Shown here in pieces: positions 51,192 through 61,039 of a stretch of DNA of 64,000 nt (the stretch's first letter is position 1; every line of letters starts with the position of its first letter). The notes under the pieces are model-generated. The model made no database searches. It was not told the origin of the DNA and saw nothing but the letters and a program-made list of their open reading frames with translations. The stretch is from contig NZ_JABGNA010000001.1 in NCBI RefSeq assembly GCF_013149275.1, positions 806,001 to 870,000 on the forward strand, read 5' to 3'. Source of the stretch: Mucilaginibacter sp. SG564 (GTDB lineage: Bacteria; Bacteroidota; Bacteroidia; Sphingobacteriales; Sphingobacteriaceae). A program made the position numbers and the translations under genes.

Positions 51192-51387
51192 GCCTTCTAT
51201 ATTGCTTGCTAATGGCATCTTGTTGCCGTATGCTTTTAATTGCCAAAACGCCTTAAAACTCCGCTTTACGAATAATCCTGCATTCCAACTATTTATACGT
51301 TTAGCCGTAAAAGCTTATAAGCTTTTACCAAAACAAATTTGCGTTTCACTTTCTTTATGTTTTATTTGCAAAAAAATAACTGCTTAA

Positions 51388-53775
51388 ATGGCCAAAAACC
51401 TACTCATAGTTGAATCTCCGGCGAAAGCCAAAACCATCGAAGGATATCTTGGGAAAGACTTTACGGTTAAATCGAGCTATGGTCATATCCGTGACCTGGT
51501 AAAGTCTGAAGACGCAATAGATATTGCTAATAACTTCACCCAGAAATATGAAGTACCGGCCGATAAAAAGCAAGTTGTCAGCGAATTAAAGAAATTAGCT
51601 AAAGAAGCCGAAATGGTTTGGCTCGCATCGGACGAGGACCGCGAGGGTGAAGCCATATCCTGGCATTTATTTGAAACACTGGGTTTAAAAGATGCCACAA
51701 CCAAGCGCATTGTTTTTCATGAGATAACCAAGCCAGCTATTTTAAAAGCTATTGATACACCACGTAAAATTGATTACAACCTGGTTAATGCCCAGCAAGC
51801 CCGTCGTGTATTGGACAGATTGGTGGGTTTTGAGCTCTCCCCCGTTTTATGGAAAAAAGTAAAACCGTCTTTGTCTGCTGGTCGCGTACAATCTGTAGCT
51901 GTAAGGCTTATCGTTGATCGCGAAAGAGAGATCAATAAGTTTAAGTCAGAAGCTGCTTTTAAAATAGTAGCCATATTTGGTAAAGGTAAAGAAGCATTTA
52001 AAGCCGAACTTCCCGAACGTTTTAGCCAGCAGGAAGATGCCGAAAAGTTCCTGGCTGATTGTATCGCGGCCGATTTTGATGTTCGGTCGTTAGAAACGAA
52101 ACCGGCAAAACGCTCACCCGCGGCGCCGTTCACAACCTCTACGTTACAACAGGAAGCCAGCAGAAAATTGGGCTATTCGGTAGCCCGTACCATGCAGGTT
52201 GCTCAAAAGCTATACGAATCAGGTAATATTACCTATATGCGTACCGACTCGGTTAACTTGTCAGAAACCGCTTTGAATGCTGCTCAGCAAGAGATCGTTT
52301 CGGCTTATGGTGAAAAATATCACCAGCACCGTAAATATAAAACCAAAAATGCCAGTGCCCAGGAAGCGCACGAGGCAATAAGGCCAACTTATTTTAATAA
52401 TCATACCATTGATGGCGATTCATCCGAAAAACGCTTGTATGAGCTGATCTGGAAACGCGCTATTGCTTCGCAGATGAGTGAGGCGCAGTTTGAAAAAACA
52501 ACCGCGAAGATCAGCATCTCCAGCCGCAAAGAAGAACTGACCGCCAATGGCGAAGTAATGAAGTTTGATGGTTTCCTGAAAGTGTATCTGGAATCGGAAG
52601 ACGAGGAAGATGATACACAACAGGATGGTGAGAACGTTATGCTTCCGCCATTAACAAAAGGCCAGCGCTTGGCATTACAGGAAATGTCGGCAACCGAACG
52701 TTTCTCTCGTCCACCAGCACGTTATACAGAGGCCAGTTTGGTTAAAAAGCTGGAAGAGTTAGGTATCGGTCGTCCATCAACGTACGCCCCTACTATTTCA
52801 ACTATCCAGAACCGTGGTTATGTGGTTAAGGAAGAGCGTGAAGGAAAAACACGCAACTTCAGGGTATTGACATTAAAGGGCGATGCGATCCTAAAAGAGA
52901 ATAAAACAGAAAATACAGGCGCAGAACGAGGCAAACTTTTCCCTACCGATATTGGTGCTGTAGTGAATGATTTTCTGGTTCAGTATTTTAAAGGTATTGT
53001 TGATTTTAACTTTACGGCAAGCGTTGAAAAACAATTTGATGAAATAGCACAGGGTTTAAAGGAATGGACAGACATGCTCCATGATTTTTATAACCCTTTT
53101 CATAAAGAAGTTCAAAGCACCATTGAAACCGCAGATAAAGCTACCGGTGAGCGTGAATTAGGCGTGCATCCGGAAAGTGGCAAAAAAATATCCGTACGCA
53201 TCGGTCGTTACGGCCCCTTTGTACAGGTAGGTGACAGTGCTACGGAAGAAAACGAAGAAAAGCCACTTTACGCGAGTTTAAGAAATGGCCAGAGTATAGA
53301 AACTATCAGCCTTGATGAAGCACTGGAGTTGTTTAAATTACCAAAAGTTGTTGGTGAGTATGAAGGCAAGGTGATGAAAGTGGCTATCGGTCGTTTCGGG
53401 CCTTATATCAGCCATAACAGTGCGTTTGTTTCTTTACCCAAGGAAATTGATCCACTGGACGTTACCGAAGGACAGGCCATAGAACTGATCAATGCCAAAC
53501 GTAAAAAAGATGCCGAGAAACTGATCAAATCTTTTGACGAAGATCCCGAGGTTAAGGTGCTTAATGGCCGTTGGGGCCCTTATATTGAATTTGGAAAGCT
53601 CAATGTGAAGATCCCCAAGGATAAAGATCCATTGACGCTTACCTACGAAGATTGCAAGGCCCTGGCTGATGCTACACCGAAAGATGCAAAAAAAGGGCGT
53701 TTTGGTAAAGCGTCGGCAGCAAAACCGGCGGCTAAAGCACCGGCAAAGAAAAAAGCGGCAGCAAAAAAGAAATAA
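51388..53775 (+). CDS. topA: DNA topoisomerase I
   Basis: A 795-residue type IA topoisomerase that relaxes negative supercoils. The Toprim domain opens LLIVESPAKAKTIEGYLG and carries SDEDREGEAISWH. The active-site tyrosine is Tyr283 in ITYMRTDSVNLS. In place of zinc fingers the C-terminus has three Topo C-terminal repeats (IGRYGPFVQVG, IGRFGPYISH, GRWGPYIEF) and a Lys/Ala-rich tail from about 765, both usual in this phylum. A weak TTTATTTG precedes it. Confidence 0.97.
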   Translation: MAKNLLIVESPAKAKTIEGYLGKDFTVKSSYGHIRDLVKSEDAIDIANNFTQKYEVPADKKQVVSELKKLAKEAEMVWLASDEDREGEAISWHLFETLGLKDATTKRIVFHEITKPAILKAIDTPRKIDYNLVNAQQARRVLDRLVGFELSPVLWKKVKPSLSAGRVQSVAVRLIVDREREINKFKSEAAFKIVAIFGKGKEAFKAELPERFSQQEDAEKFLADCIAADFDVRSLETKPAKRSPAAPFTTSTLQQEASRKLGYSVARTMQVAQKLYESGNITYMRTDSVNLSETALNAAQQEIVSAYGEKYHQHRKYKTKNASAQEAHEAIRPTYFNNHTIDGDSSEKRLYELIWKRAIASQMSEAQFEKTTAKISISSRKEELTANGEVMKFDGFLKVYLESEDEEDDTQQDGENVMLPPLTKGQRLALQEMSATERFSRPPARYTEASLVKKLEELGIGRPSTYAPTISTIQNRGYVVKEEREGKTRNFRVLTLKGDAILKENKTENTGAERGKLFPTDIGAVVNDFLVQYFKGIVDFNFTASVEKQFDEIAQGLKEWTDMLHDFYNPFHKEVQSTIETADKATGERELGVHPESGKKISVRIGRYGPFVQVGDSATEENEEKPLYASLRNGQSIETISLDEALELFKLPKVVGEYEGKVMKVAIGRFGPYISHNSAFVSLPKEIDPLDVTEGQAIELINAKRKKDAEKLIKSFDEDPEVKVLNGRWGPYIEFGKLNVKIPKDKDPLTLTYEDCKALADATPKDAKKGRFGKASAAKPAAKAPAKKKAAAKKK

Positions 53776-53869
53776 TTTAGTGAATGGTTTATTACGTTGA
53801 TTAAGTGAATAGTTTTTTTATCATTTTATTTAACTACTCACCTAATCAACCATTCACCCAATAAACTAA
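53776..53869. repeat. Intergenic palindrome with TTGATTAAGTGAATAG words
   Basis: GTTGATTAAGTGAATAG on the left, AACTACTCACCTAATCAACC and CATTCACCCAATAAAC on the right. Same word family as the folD and manC spacers. Confidence 0.7.
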
Positions 53870-53871
53870 AC

Positions 53872-54276
53872 ATGATAAAAGACCTCCCCGAAAATAACGT
53901 ACAGGATATTGCAGTTGCGGTTGCCTTGGAAAGTGAGAATATAGAAAGCAAAGTATGGTATGTATATCTCATCAACCTCAAGAATGAGCCTATTGAAAAT
54001 GTGCTGGTTACATCCAAAGGTTATGGTGAAAAGGACGGTGTACAGGTAAAAACGTCAACACTAAGACACATGTTCCCGGAAGTTCCCGGGCAGGCATTTA
54101 AGCTTATTGAACCCATTGACGAACAAACCTTTGGCCTTAATAATGAGTATTGGCTCAGTTATTATATTGGTAAAAACATCTACGATAAAAAATTCATTTT
54201 TTTGCCCGAAAGTATAGTCGAAATGAATTTCATCAAGCTGCCGGTTTTGAATAAACCAGGTGTTATGATACGATAA
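53872..54276 (+). CDS. Conserved hypothetical protein, 134 aa
   Basis: A soluble 134-residue protein with alternating strands: VWYVYLINLKNEPIENVLVT, then STLRHMFPEVPGQAFKLIEP, ending KLPVLNKPGVMIR. There is no signal peptide. I believe close relatives occur widely in Bacteroidota without assigned function. It sits between topA and the macroglobulin gene. No function proposed. Confidence 0.75.
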   Translation: MIKDLPENNVQDIAVAVALESENIESKVWYVYLINLKNEPIENVLVTSKGYGEKDGVQVKTSTLRHMFPEVPGQAFKLIEPIDEQTFGLNNEYWLSYYIGKNIYDKKFIFLPESIVEMNFIKLPVLNKPGVMIR

Positions 54277-54357
54277 TCCTGCATAAAATAAGTTTCCGTT
54301 TAAATTATTTATTCTCATAAATTTCATAATTTACATGACCATAAATAAACCTATTCC

Positions 54358-57300
54358 ATGGAGAACGGATATACCAGATTCCGCAGGCGTAAAAGCATCA
54401 TTACCTTAGGTGCATCACTTGCACTCATCTTATTAGTTGTTTACTTAATTGCTATCGGTCGTAAAAAAACGACTGTAGATCCTGCATTTAGTAAATATAT
54501 TGAATCATATACTACCGGGGTTATCTCAAAAGAAAGCACCATTCGCATTCGTTTGGCCGGGCAAGTACAGGTTACCCATCAACAAAATGAACAACTAAGC
54601 GATGGTCTTTTTGATCTCTCGCCCTCTGTAAAAGGTAAAGCCCATTGGGTCGACGCACGTACTATTGAATTTAAGCCTACTGATAAACTTGATCCCGAAA
54701 AAACATACACGGTAGATTTTGATCTGGGTAAATTGATCGAGGTACCACATCAGTTTGACCATTTCAAGTTCGGTTTTCAGGTAGTGAAACCCGACTTTAA
54801 CGTAAGTTTTGCTGGTTTAACAACCGCCACAAATACCTCTATCGATGAAATGAAACTGGATGGTACCATTCAGACTGCTGATACAGAAGATCCGGCCCTT
54901 GTTGAAAAATTGGTAACGGTTAATTATGAATTTCCTGTTAAAATAAGCTGGGAACATAATACGGGAACCAAAGCTCATCATTTTAAAATAACAGGATTAA
55001 AAAGACAGGCGAATAAGGTAACTGCAGTCACTATCAATTGGGATGGCGGTAGCCTTAATGTTGATAAAAAAGGTAACCAACATTTTGATGTGCCGGCGAT
55101 AGGCGATTTCAGAGTATTGGATATACGCGCCGTACAGGATAATGATCAATATGTATTGGTGCAATTTTCCGATAATATATTGGTTGGACAGGAGTTGAAT
55201 GGTTTGATAGGTATCAATAACATTACCGACCCAGCTTATACCATTGACGGTAGTACCGTGAAAGTTTATTCGCCCGAGAGTCTTCAGGGTAATTACAGCA
55301 TTTTTGTAAATGAGGGTATTGAAAATATATCACACAAAAAAATCACGAAAACCTATACTGCCAGTGTGTTTTTTGAGAACAGGCTACCGGATATAACCAT
55401 ACCTGGCAAAGGTGTTATCCTCCCCGATTCCGGAAAATTAATGATGCCTTTTGAGGCCGTGAATCTGAATGCTGTTGATGTTAGCATCATTAAAATATAT
55501 GAAAGCAACGTACCCCAGTATTTTCAGAGCAATGGCTTTGATGGAGGGCAGGAACTACGCCAGGTAGGTAAACCTATAGTTCAAAAAACCATCAGGCTTG
55601 ATAATGATAAAGCACTTAATCTGAATAAGAAGAATCGCTTTATGCTGGATCTCGACCAGATGATCCGCACAGAACCAGGTGCGATCTACCGTGTCGTGAT
55701 CGGTTTCAGGAAAGAATACTCTTTGTATAACTGTAGTGTCCCATCAGCAGGCGTAAAAAGTAATAGCAGCGACGAAGATGTATATAACGAAAGCGAATAT
55801 TACAACGATAATAGCAAGGTAAACGACGAGGATGACGACTTTTGGTCGCGGTATGATAATTTTTATCCTGAAGGTTATAACTGGCAGGACAGGAACAATC
55901 CTTGTACCCCATCCTACTTCACCAAAGAGCGTTGGGCAACGCGCAACATTATAGCATCAAACATTGGCCTTATTGCTAAACGCGGCACTAACAATAGCAT
56001 GCTGGTGGCGGTAACCGATATTTTAAGCGCCCAGCCTATGAGTGGCGTGGATATGGAATTACTGGATTATCAAAAACAAGTGATTTACAAAACCACATCG
56101 GGTGGAGATGGTATAGTAAAGTTTGATCTTAAACGTAAACCTTATTTGCTGGTGGCTAAAAAAGGCGCTCAACGTGGTTACCTGAAACTGGATGATGGTA
56201 GTTCCCTCCCACTCGCCCGTTTTAATGTAGGTGGCGAAGAGATTCAAAGCGGCCTTAAAGGTTTTATTTATGGCGACCGTGGTGTATGGCGTCCTGGCGA
56301 CTCCATATATACATCCTTTATACTGGAAGATAAACTAAAAACATTGCCGCCAGATCATCCGGTTCAGTTTGAGTTATATGATCCCAATGGCAAGTTATAC
56401 AAACGTATTACCAAAACAACTGCTTTGGATGGTTTTTACAGTTTCCATACCGCTACAGAAACCTCCTCGCCTACCGGCAACTGGACAGCCAAGGTAAAAG
56501 TTGGCGGCGCTTTGTTTGAAAAGAAGATCAAGGTAGAGACCATTATGCCTAACCGAATGAAGCTAAGTCTTTCATTTGGCGGAGCTGCGGAGCTAACCAA
56601 AGGCAATAATGCCAATGGCAAGCTAAGTGCGCAATGGTTGTTTGGAGGGGCTGCACAAAACCTCAAAGCCAAGGTCGACGCGTTTTTAACGCCGCAAACC
56701 ACCAGCTTCAAAAAATACGAAGATTATGTTTTTGACGATCCGACACTGGCCTTTAATACACAAACTCAAACTGTATTTGATGGCAAACTCAGTGCCGATG
56801 GTGTGGCAAATGTAGATGCCAATATCAACGTAGAAAAACAGGCCCCGGGACAGTTAAGGGCCAATTTCCTGGTTAAAGTATTTGAGCCGGGAGGAAATTT
56901 CAGCATACAGCAAACAACATTACCCTATAACGTATACTCAGGCTATGTAGGCATAAAAACACCCCAGGGCAGCGAGCTTTCGGGGATGTTGGTTACGGAT
57001 AAGGATCACCAGATTGATATTGCGGATGTAGATGTACACGGTAACGCGCTGGCCGGTACCCGTACTGTGCAGTTGGAACTGTACAAAGTACAATGGCGTT
57101 GGTGGTGGGATCAAACCGGCAATGAGACAAGCAAGTTTACGCAGGATAAATATAATAAACTCATCAAAGCTGCATCCGTGCAGGTTACCAATGGACATGG
57201 TAAATGGACGTTACGTGTACCTAAAGCCGATTGGGGCCGTTACCTGGTCAAGGTGAAGGATGAGCAAACCGGACACTCTACCGGAAAATTCATTTATATG

Positions 57301-59958
57301 GACTGGCCAAACTGGTCGGAAAGGTTACAGCAAACCAACCCTACCGAAGCAGCTATGCTATCGTTCACATCCGACAAAACCAGCTATAACGTTGGCGAGC
57401 AGGCCACGTTAACTATACCAACCGCAGCTGCTGGTCGCGCATTGATCAGCTTTGAAAATGGCAGCAAGGTTTTAAGAACCACTTGGATAGATACTAAAAA
57501 AGGGCAAACTCAGTATCGATTTACGGTTGATGAAACCATGGCCCCGAATGTATTTGTGAATGTTACTTTATTACAAAGACACTCGCAAACAGTTAACGAT
57601 CTGCCAATCCGTATGTATGGCGCTATTCCCTTACAGGTTGATAACCCGGAAACCATCCTGAAACCGGTGATCAGTATGCCCGATAAGATCCGCCCCGAAA
57701 CACAGTCGGCTATTACCGTATCCGAGGCATCTGGCAAGGAAATGACCTATACCATTGCCATTGTTGATGAGGGTTTACTGGATATCACCAATTATAAAAC
57801 GCCTAACCCACATGAAGCATTTTATGCCCGGGAGGCACTGGGCGTAAAAACTTGGGATCTGTTTGATTATGTGATAGGCGCGTTCGGCGGCGGTTTGGAA
57901 CGAATTTTAAGCATCGGTGGTGATGGAAACCTGGGCACCAACAAAAACGTATCTGTAAACCGTTTTAAGCCTGTTGTAAAATTCCTTGGGCCATTTCACC
58001 TTGGCAAAGGCGAAAAGCAAACCACACCCTTTAAACTGCCTCAATACGTAGGTTCTGTTAAGGCTATGGTAATTGCCGGGCACGATGGCAGCTATGGCTT
58101 TGCTGACAAGGCTGTAGCCGTGAAAAAACCATTGATGATATTGGCCACATTACCGCGTGTACTTGGCCCTACAGAAAAAGTGCAGTTACCTGTTACTGTA
58201 TTCGCGATGGAGCCTAACATTAAAACGGTTACCGTATCTGTTCAATCAAACGCATTCAGTAATCTGGCTGGTAATAATTCCAAAACGATAACCTTTGCTA
58301 AAACAGGGGATCAGCTGGTTACGTTTGATTTGGATGTTAAGGATTTTGTAGGTGTAGGTAATGTAAAGATCATAGCCAAAAGTGGTTCAGAAACCGCTGC
58401 GTATGATGTGGAGCTGAATGTACGCAACCCTAATCCACCAGTAACCCGTGTATTGGAAAAGGAACTTAAACCGGGTGAGATCTGGAATACGGCATATCAG
58501 GCTATTGGTATCAGCGGTACCAATAAAAATACGCTCGAAATTGCATCTATTCCCTCTTTAAATCTGAGTAAGCGGCTTGATTACCTGATAGCTTACCCGC
58601 ATGGTTGTGTAGAGCAAACCACATCTTCGGCGTTTCCGCAATTGTATTTGGGGCAACTGCTTGACCTCTCACCTATTCAAAAGGCTGAGGCCGAACGTAA
58701 TATCAAAGCCACCATCAGCAGGCTCAATGGGTTCCAGATACAGGGCGGCGGATTGAGCTACTGGCCAGGCTATGGCGACGCTGACGAATGGGGAACCAAC
58801 TATGCGGGCCATTTTATGCTGGCAGCCCAGGCTAAAGGTTACAGCATGCCTATTGGTTTTATTGAGCAGTGGAAAAAATATCAAAAGCAAAAAGCGCAAA
58901 CCTGGGCTCCTGATCCGCATAAATTTTATGGCGATGATCTGAACCAGGCCTATCGTCTGTATCTGCTAGCCTTAGCTGGTGCTCCCGAATTAGGTGCTAT
59001 GAACCGGCTCAGGGAGTTTAAATATATAAGTATCGAGGCCAGATGGCGCCTGGCAGCTGCTTATAAACTTGCCGGGCAACCCGAGGCGGGTTTACGGATG
59101 ATCACTAATTTGCCAACTACCATAAAACCATATTATACGATGTATGGAACTTATGGATCCGATCTGCGTGATGAGGCGATGATCCTGGAAACACTTACCC
59201 TATTGGGTCAACAGCAAAAAGCAGCCGGATTATTACGTACTGTTGCTTCGAGATTATCCCAGGATGATTGGTATAGTACGCAAACCACAGCTTACTCACT
59301 TATTGCCATTGCGCAATATTGTGGACAAAACAAAGCAGGCAGTAAGCTTACTTTTAGCTATGACGGCGGGGTATCAAAAGGCAATATCAGTTCGGCTTCC
59401 TATATGTGGCAGGCAGCTTTAGCCGTCAACGGTGGGAAAGTAATGGTTAAGAACAATGGTAGCAACAAGCTATATATAAGATTGATACAAAAAGGCCAGC
59501 CATCATCCGGGCTTGCTGTAAAAACCTTTATTGACCCGCAGGTGATGGAAATGAGAGTGGGTTATTTTACCATGAATGGTAAGCCTATTGATCCTACAAC
59601 CTTAAAACAAGGCACCGACTTTGTGGCCCAGGTAAATATCAAAAATCCGGGCAGACGTGGCAGATATGATAACCTGGCCCTTACGCAGATATTCCCGTCG
59701 GGTTGGGAAATATTAAACAGCCGGATGCTGAATAACGATGAGGTATTCAAATCATCTCCATCTGACTATCGAGATGTACGGGACGACAGGGTAAACACTT
59801 ATTTTAGTTTGGTTGAGGGTAAAGAAGTAACCTATTATGTAATGCTGAATGCGGCTTACGCGGGACATTACTATTTACCCGCAGTATATTGCGAGGCTAT
59901 GTACAACAACTCCATCAATAGCTTGATCAAAGGACAATGGGATGATGTGGTAAAATAA
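54358..59958 (+). CDS. Bacterial alpha-2-macroglobulin family protein
   Basis: A 1866-residue periplasmic protease-trap protein. The N-terminal basic head and a single hydrophobic segment (IITLGASLALILLVVYLIAI) act as an uncleaved anchor; there is no lipobox, unlike the E. coli form. MG-type domains follow, with GDRGVWRPGDSIYTSFILED at the A2M_N boundary. The thioester is intact: HGCVEQTTS with Cys1417 and Gln1420. The C-terminal half is the thioester-helical and receptor-like part. No PbpC partner follows in the window. It likely traps attacking proteases. Confidence 0.94.
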   Translation: MENGYTRFRRRKSIITLGASLALILLVVYLIAIGRKKTTVDPAFSKYIESYTTGVISKESTIRIRLAGQVQVTHQQNEQLSDGLFDLSPSVKGKAHWVDARTIEFKPTDKLDPEKTYTVDFDLGKLIEVPHQFDHFKFGFQVVKPDFNVSFAGLTTATNTSIDEMKLDGTIQTADTEDPALVEKLVTVNYEFPVKISWEHNTGTKAHHFKITGLKRQANKVTAVTINWDGGSLNVDKKGNQHFDVPAIGDFRVLDIRAVQDNDQYVLVQFSDNILVGQELNGLIGINNITDPAYTIDGSTVKVYSPESLQGNYSIFVNEGIENISHKKITKTYTASVFFENRLPDITIPGKGVILPDSGKLMMPFEAVNLNAVDVSIIKIYESNVPQYFQSNGFDGGQELRQVGKPIVQKTIRLDNDKALNLNKKNRFMLDLDQMIRTEPGAIYRVVIGFRKEYSLYNCSVPSAGVKSNSSDEDVYNESEYYNDNSKVNDEDDDFWSRYDNFYPEGYNWQDRNNPCTPSYFTKERWATRNIIASNIGLIAKRGTNNSMLVAVTDILSAQPMSGVDMELLDYQKQVIYKTTSGGDGIVKFDLKRKPYLLVAKKGAQRGYLKLDDGSSLPLARFNVGGEEIQSGLKGFIYGDRGVWRPGDSIYTSFILEDKLKTLPPDHPVQFELYDPNGKLYKRITKTTALDGFYSFHTATETSSPTGNWTAKVKVGGALFEKKIKVETIMPNRMKLSLSFGGAAELTKGNNANGKLSAQWLFGGAAQNLKAKVDAFLTPQTTSFKKYEDYVFDDPTLAFNTQTQTVFDGKLSADGVANVDANINVEKQAPGQLRANFLVKVFEPGGNFSIQQTTLPYNVYSGYVGIKTPQGSELSGMLVTDKDHQIDIADVDVHGNALAGTRTVQLELYKVQWRWWWDQTGNETSKFTQDKYNKLIKAASVQVTNGHGKWTLRVPKADWGRYLVKVKDEQTGHSTGKFIYMDWPNWSERLQQTNPTEAAMLSFTSDKTSYNVGEQATLTIPTAAAGRALISFENGSKVLRTTWIDTKKGQTQYRFTVDETMAPNVFVNVTLLQRHSQTVNDLPIRMYGAIPLQVDNPETILKPVISMPDKIRPETQSAITVSEASGKEMTYTIAIVDEGLLDITNYKTPNPHEAFYAREALGVKTWDLFDYVIGAFGGGLERILSIGGDGNLGTNKNVSVNRFKPVVKFLGPFHLGKGEKQTTPFKLPQYVGSVKAMVIAGHDGSYGFADKAVAVKKPLMILATLPRVLGPTEKVQLPVTVFAMEPNIKTVTVSVQSNAFSNLAGNNSKTITFAKTGDQLVTFDLDVKDFVGVGNVKIIAKSGSETAAYDVELNVRNPNPPVTRVLEKELKPGEIWNTAYQAIGISGTNKNTLEIASIPSLNLSKRLDYLIAYPHGCVEQTTSSAFPQLYLGQLLDLSPIQKAEAERNIKATISRLNGFQIQGGGLSYWPGYGDADEWGTNYAGHFMLAAQAKGYSMPIGFIEQWKKYQKQKAQTWAPDPHKFYGDDLNQAYRLYLLALAGAPELGAMNRLREFKYISIEARWRLAAAYKLAGQPEAGLRMITNLPTTIKPYYTMYGTYGSDLRDEAMILETLTLLGQQQKAAGLLRTVASRLSQDDWYSTQTTAYSLIAIAQYCGQNKAGSKLTFSYDGGVSKGNISSASYMWQAALAVNGGKVMVKNNGSNKLYIRLIQKGQPSSGLAVKTFIDPQVMEMRVGYFTMNGKPIDPTTLKQGTDFVAQVNIKNPGRRGRYDNLALTQIFPSGWEILNSRMLNNDEVFKSSPSDYRDVRDDRVNTYFSLVEGKEVTYYVMLNAAYAGHYYLPAVYCEAMYNNSINSLIKGQWDDVVK

Positions 59959-60014
59959 GTTGGATTAACTGTTGAGTTGCCCGTAAATTGAAATTTAACC
60001 GATAATGTTTATGC

Positions 60015-60123
60015 AAAAAGTGGGTTTACACTTTTTTTTGATAAAATTAATTAACTAATTGATTATCAGTAATATAAGTCGGTTTTAACCATAAAGTATG
60101 TAAATCATGTAAACCCACTTTTT
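60015..60123. repeat. 109-bp MITE-like palindromic element
   Basis: Perfect 16-bp ends AAAAAGTGGGTTTACA / TGTAAACCCACTTTTT with an AT-rich centre that contains AATTGATTATCAGTAAT (also at 41794-41810). No target duplication is evident. Confidence 0.6.
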
Positions 60124-60192
60124 GGTTAATTGAGTCAATCCAACCCAAGGCTTTACATCAAATTTTCGATTGAGTATCCTGATAGATCAAAT

Positions 60193-60234
60193 AAAAAAGA
60201 GGCTGATCATGATTGATGATACAGCCTCTTTTTT
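60193..60234. terminator. Bidirectional terminator
   Basis: AAAAAAGAGGCTG and CAGCCTCTTTTTT pair perfectly between convergent macroglobulin and barrel genes. Confidence 0.9.
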
Positions 60235-60251
60235 ATAAAGGGTGGTTTTCC

Positions 60252-60854
60252 TTATAAGGAAAATAACTTATATGCCAATGCAAGGCTAAAAACGTTTACC
60301 CGTGTATGAGAATTATCGTTGCCATAGGCAATCTTATTTAAACCACCTTCGTAGCGCAAATCAACTGAAAAACTGCTGATATCTACACCGGCACCTATCT
60401 GAAAACCATAGTTGGCACTTTTATAATCTAAATGGGTTGCTTTGTTGGCAGCATCATCAATACTTTGATCCTTATTAACAGCAAACGAAACTACCGGGCC
60501 ACCATAAAACCGGCCACCCAAGCCAAATGCACCGATTTTACCACCTAATAATAAAGGCACATCGATACTGGTGAATTTAGCCGTATTTTCATTGTTCTGA
60601 TCGTCTTTTACTTTGATGTTTTTACCGGTAACATAAAGTTCTGGCTGAAAATTAAAGCCCAAACCGCCTACCCTTGCCCAGACACCCGCCAGGTAACCCG
60701 CACGGTTACTATTATTAAAAACGCCGTTTGACGGGAATGCAGTGTAATTTAAACCGCCCTTTACACCAAAGGAAAAGTTCGGTATTATCTGGGCAGAGGC
60801 CATACCGATAGTGAATAAGCAGATACTTAAAGTTAAGATAATTGTTTTTTTCAT
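60252..60854 (-). CDS. Outer-membrane beta-barrel protein (PorT-like)
   Basis: A 200-residue product with a signal peptide (MKKTIILTLSICLFTIGMASA) and an OMP_b-brl_2-type barrel: FSFGVKGGLNYTAFPSN, then alternating amphipathic strands, ending FSLALAYKLFSL with terminal aromatic/hydrophobic residues. Such small barrels are abundant in Bacteroidota and mostly uncharacterised. It is last on the minus strand behind a hairpin, with no obvious partner. Confidence 0.85.
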   Translation of the reverse strand: MKKTIILTLSICLFTIGMASAQIIPNFSFGVKGGLNYTAFPSNGVFNNSNRAGYLAGVWARVGGLGFNFQPELYVTGKNIKVKDDQNNENTAKFTSIDVPLLLGGKIGAFGLGGRFYGGPVVSFAVNKDQSIDDAANKATHLDYKSANYGFQIGAGVDISSFSVDLRYEGGLNKIAYGNDNSHTRVNVFSLALAYKLFSL

Positions 60855-60926
60855 GTTTGAGCGTTGTTTTTAAGGTGAAGCGATCTAAATTAAAGCTGCT
60901 TTAAAATAACAGTTTTATAATTAGCA

Positions 60927-60980
60927 ATATCCGGCGTATAATGTTTTATAATTTTACACAAAACGTTATACGCCGGATAT
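60927..60980. terminator. Long hairpin between TolC-like and barrel genes
   Basis: ATATCCGGCGTATAA (60927-60941) and TTATACGCCGGATAT (60966-60980) are perfect 15-bp arms with a 24-base loop; it follows the TolC-like gene in the direction of transcription. Confidence 0.7.
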
Positions 60981-61039
60981 CAGGATTTAAAATCTGAGAA
61001 TAAAAGTATAAATTTTTTACAGAATCACTGTAATTCAAT

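Larger units (their letters stand above)
59959..60251. other. Noncoding gap with palindrome and terminator
   Basis: Holds the 109-bp inverted-repeat element (60015-60123) and a terminator (60193-60234); no gene is seen. Confidence 0.6.

Noticed and set aside
51202..51387. 61-codon ORF between mnmA and topA
   Set aside because: Runs through the topA promoter area, ends directly at the topA start, and has no domain or credible start site; treated as noncoding gap.
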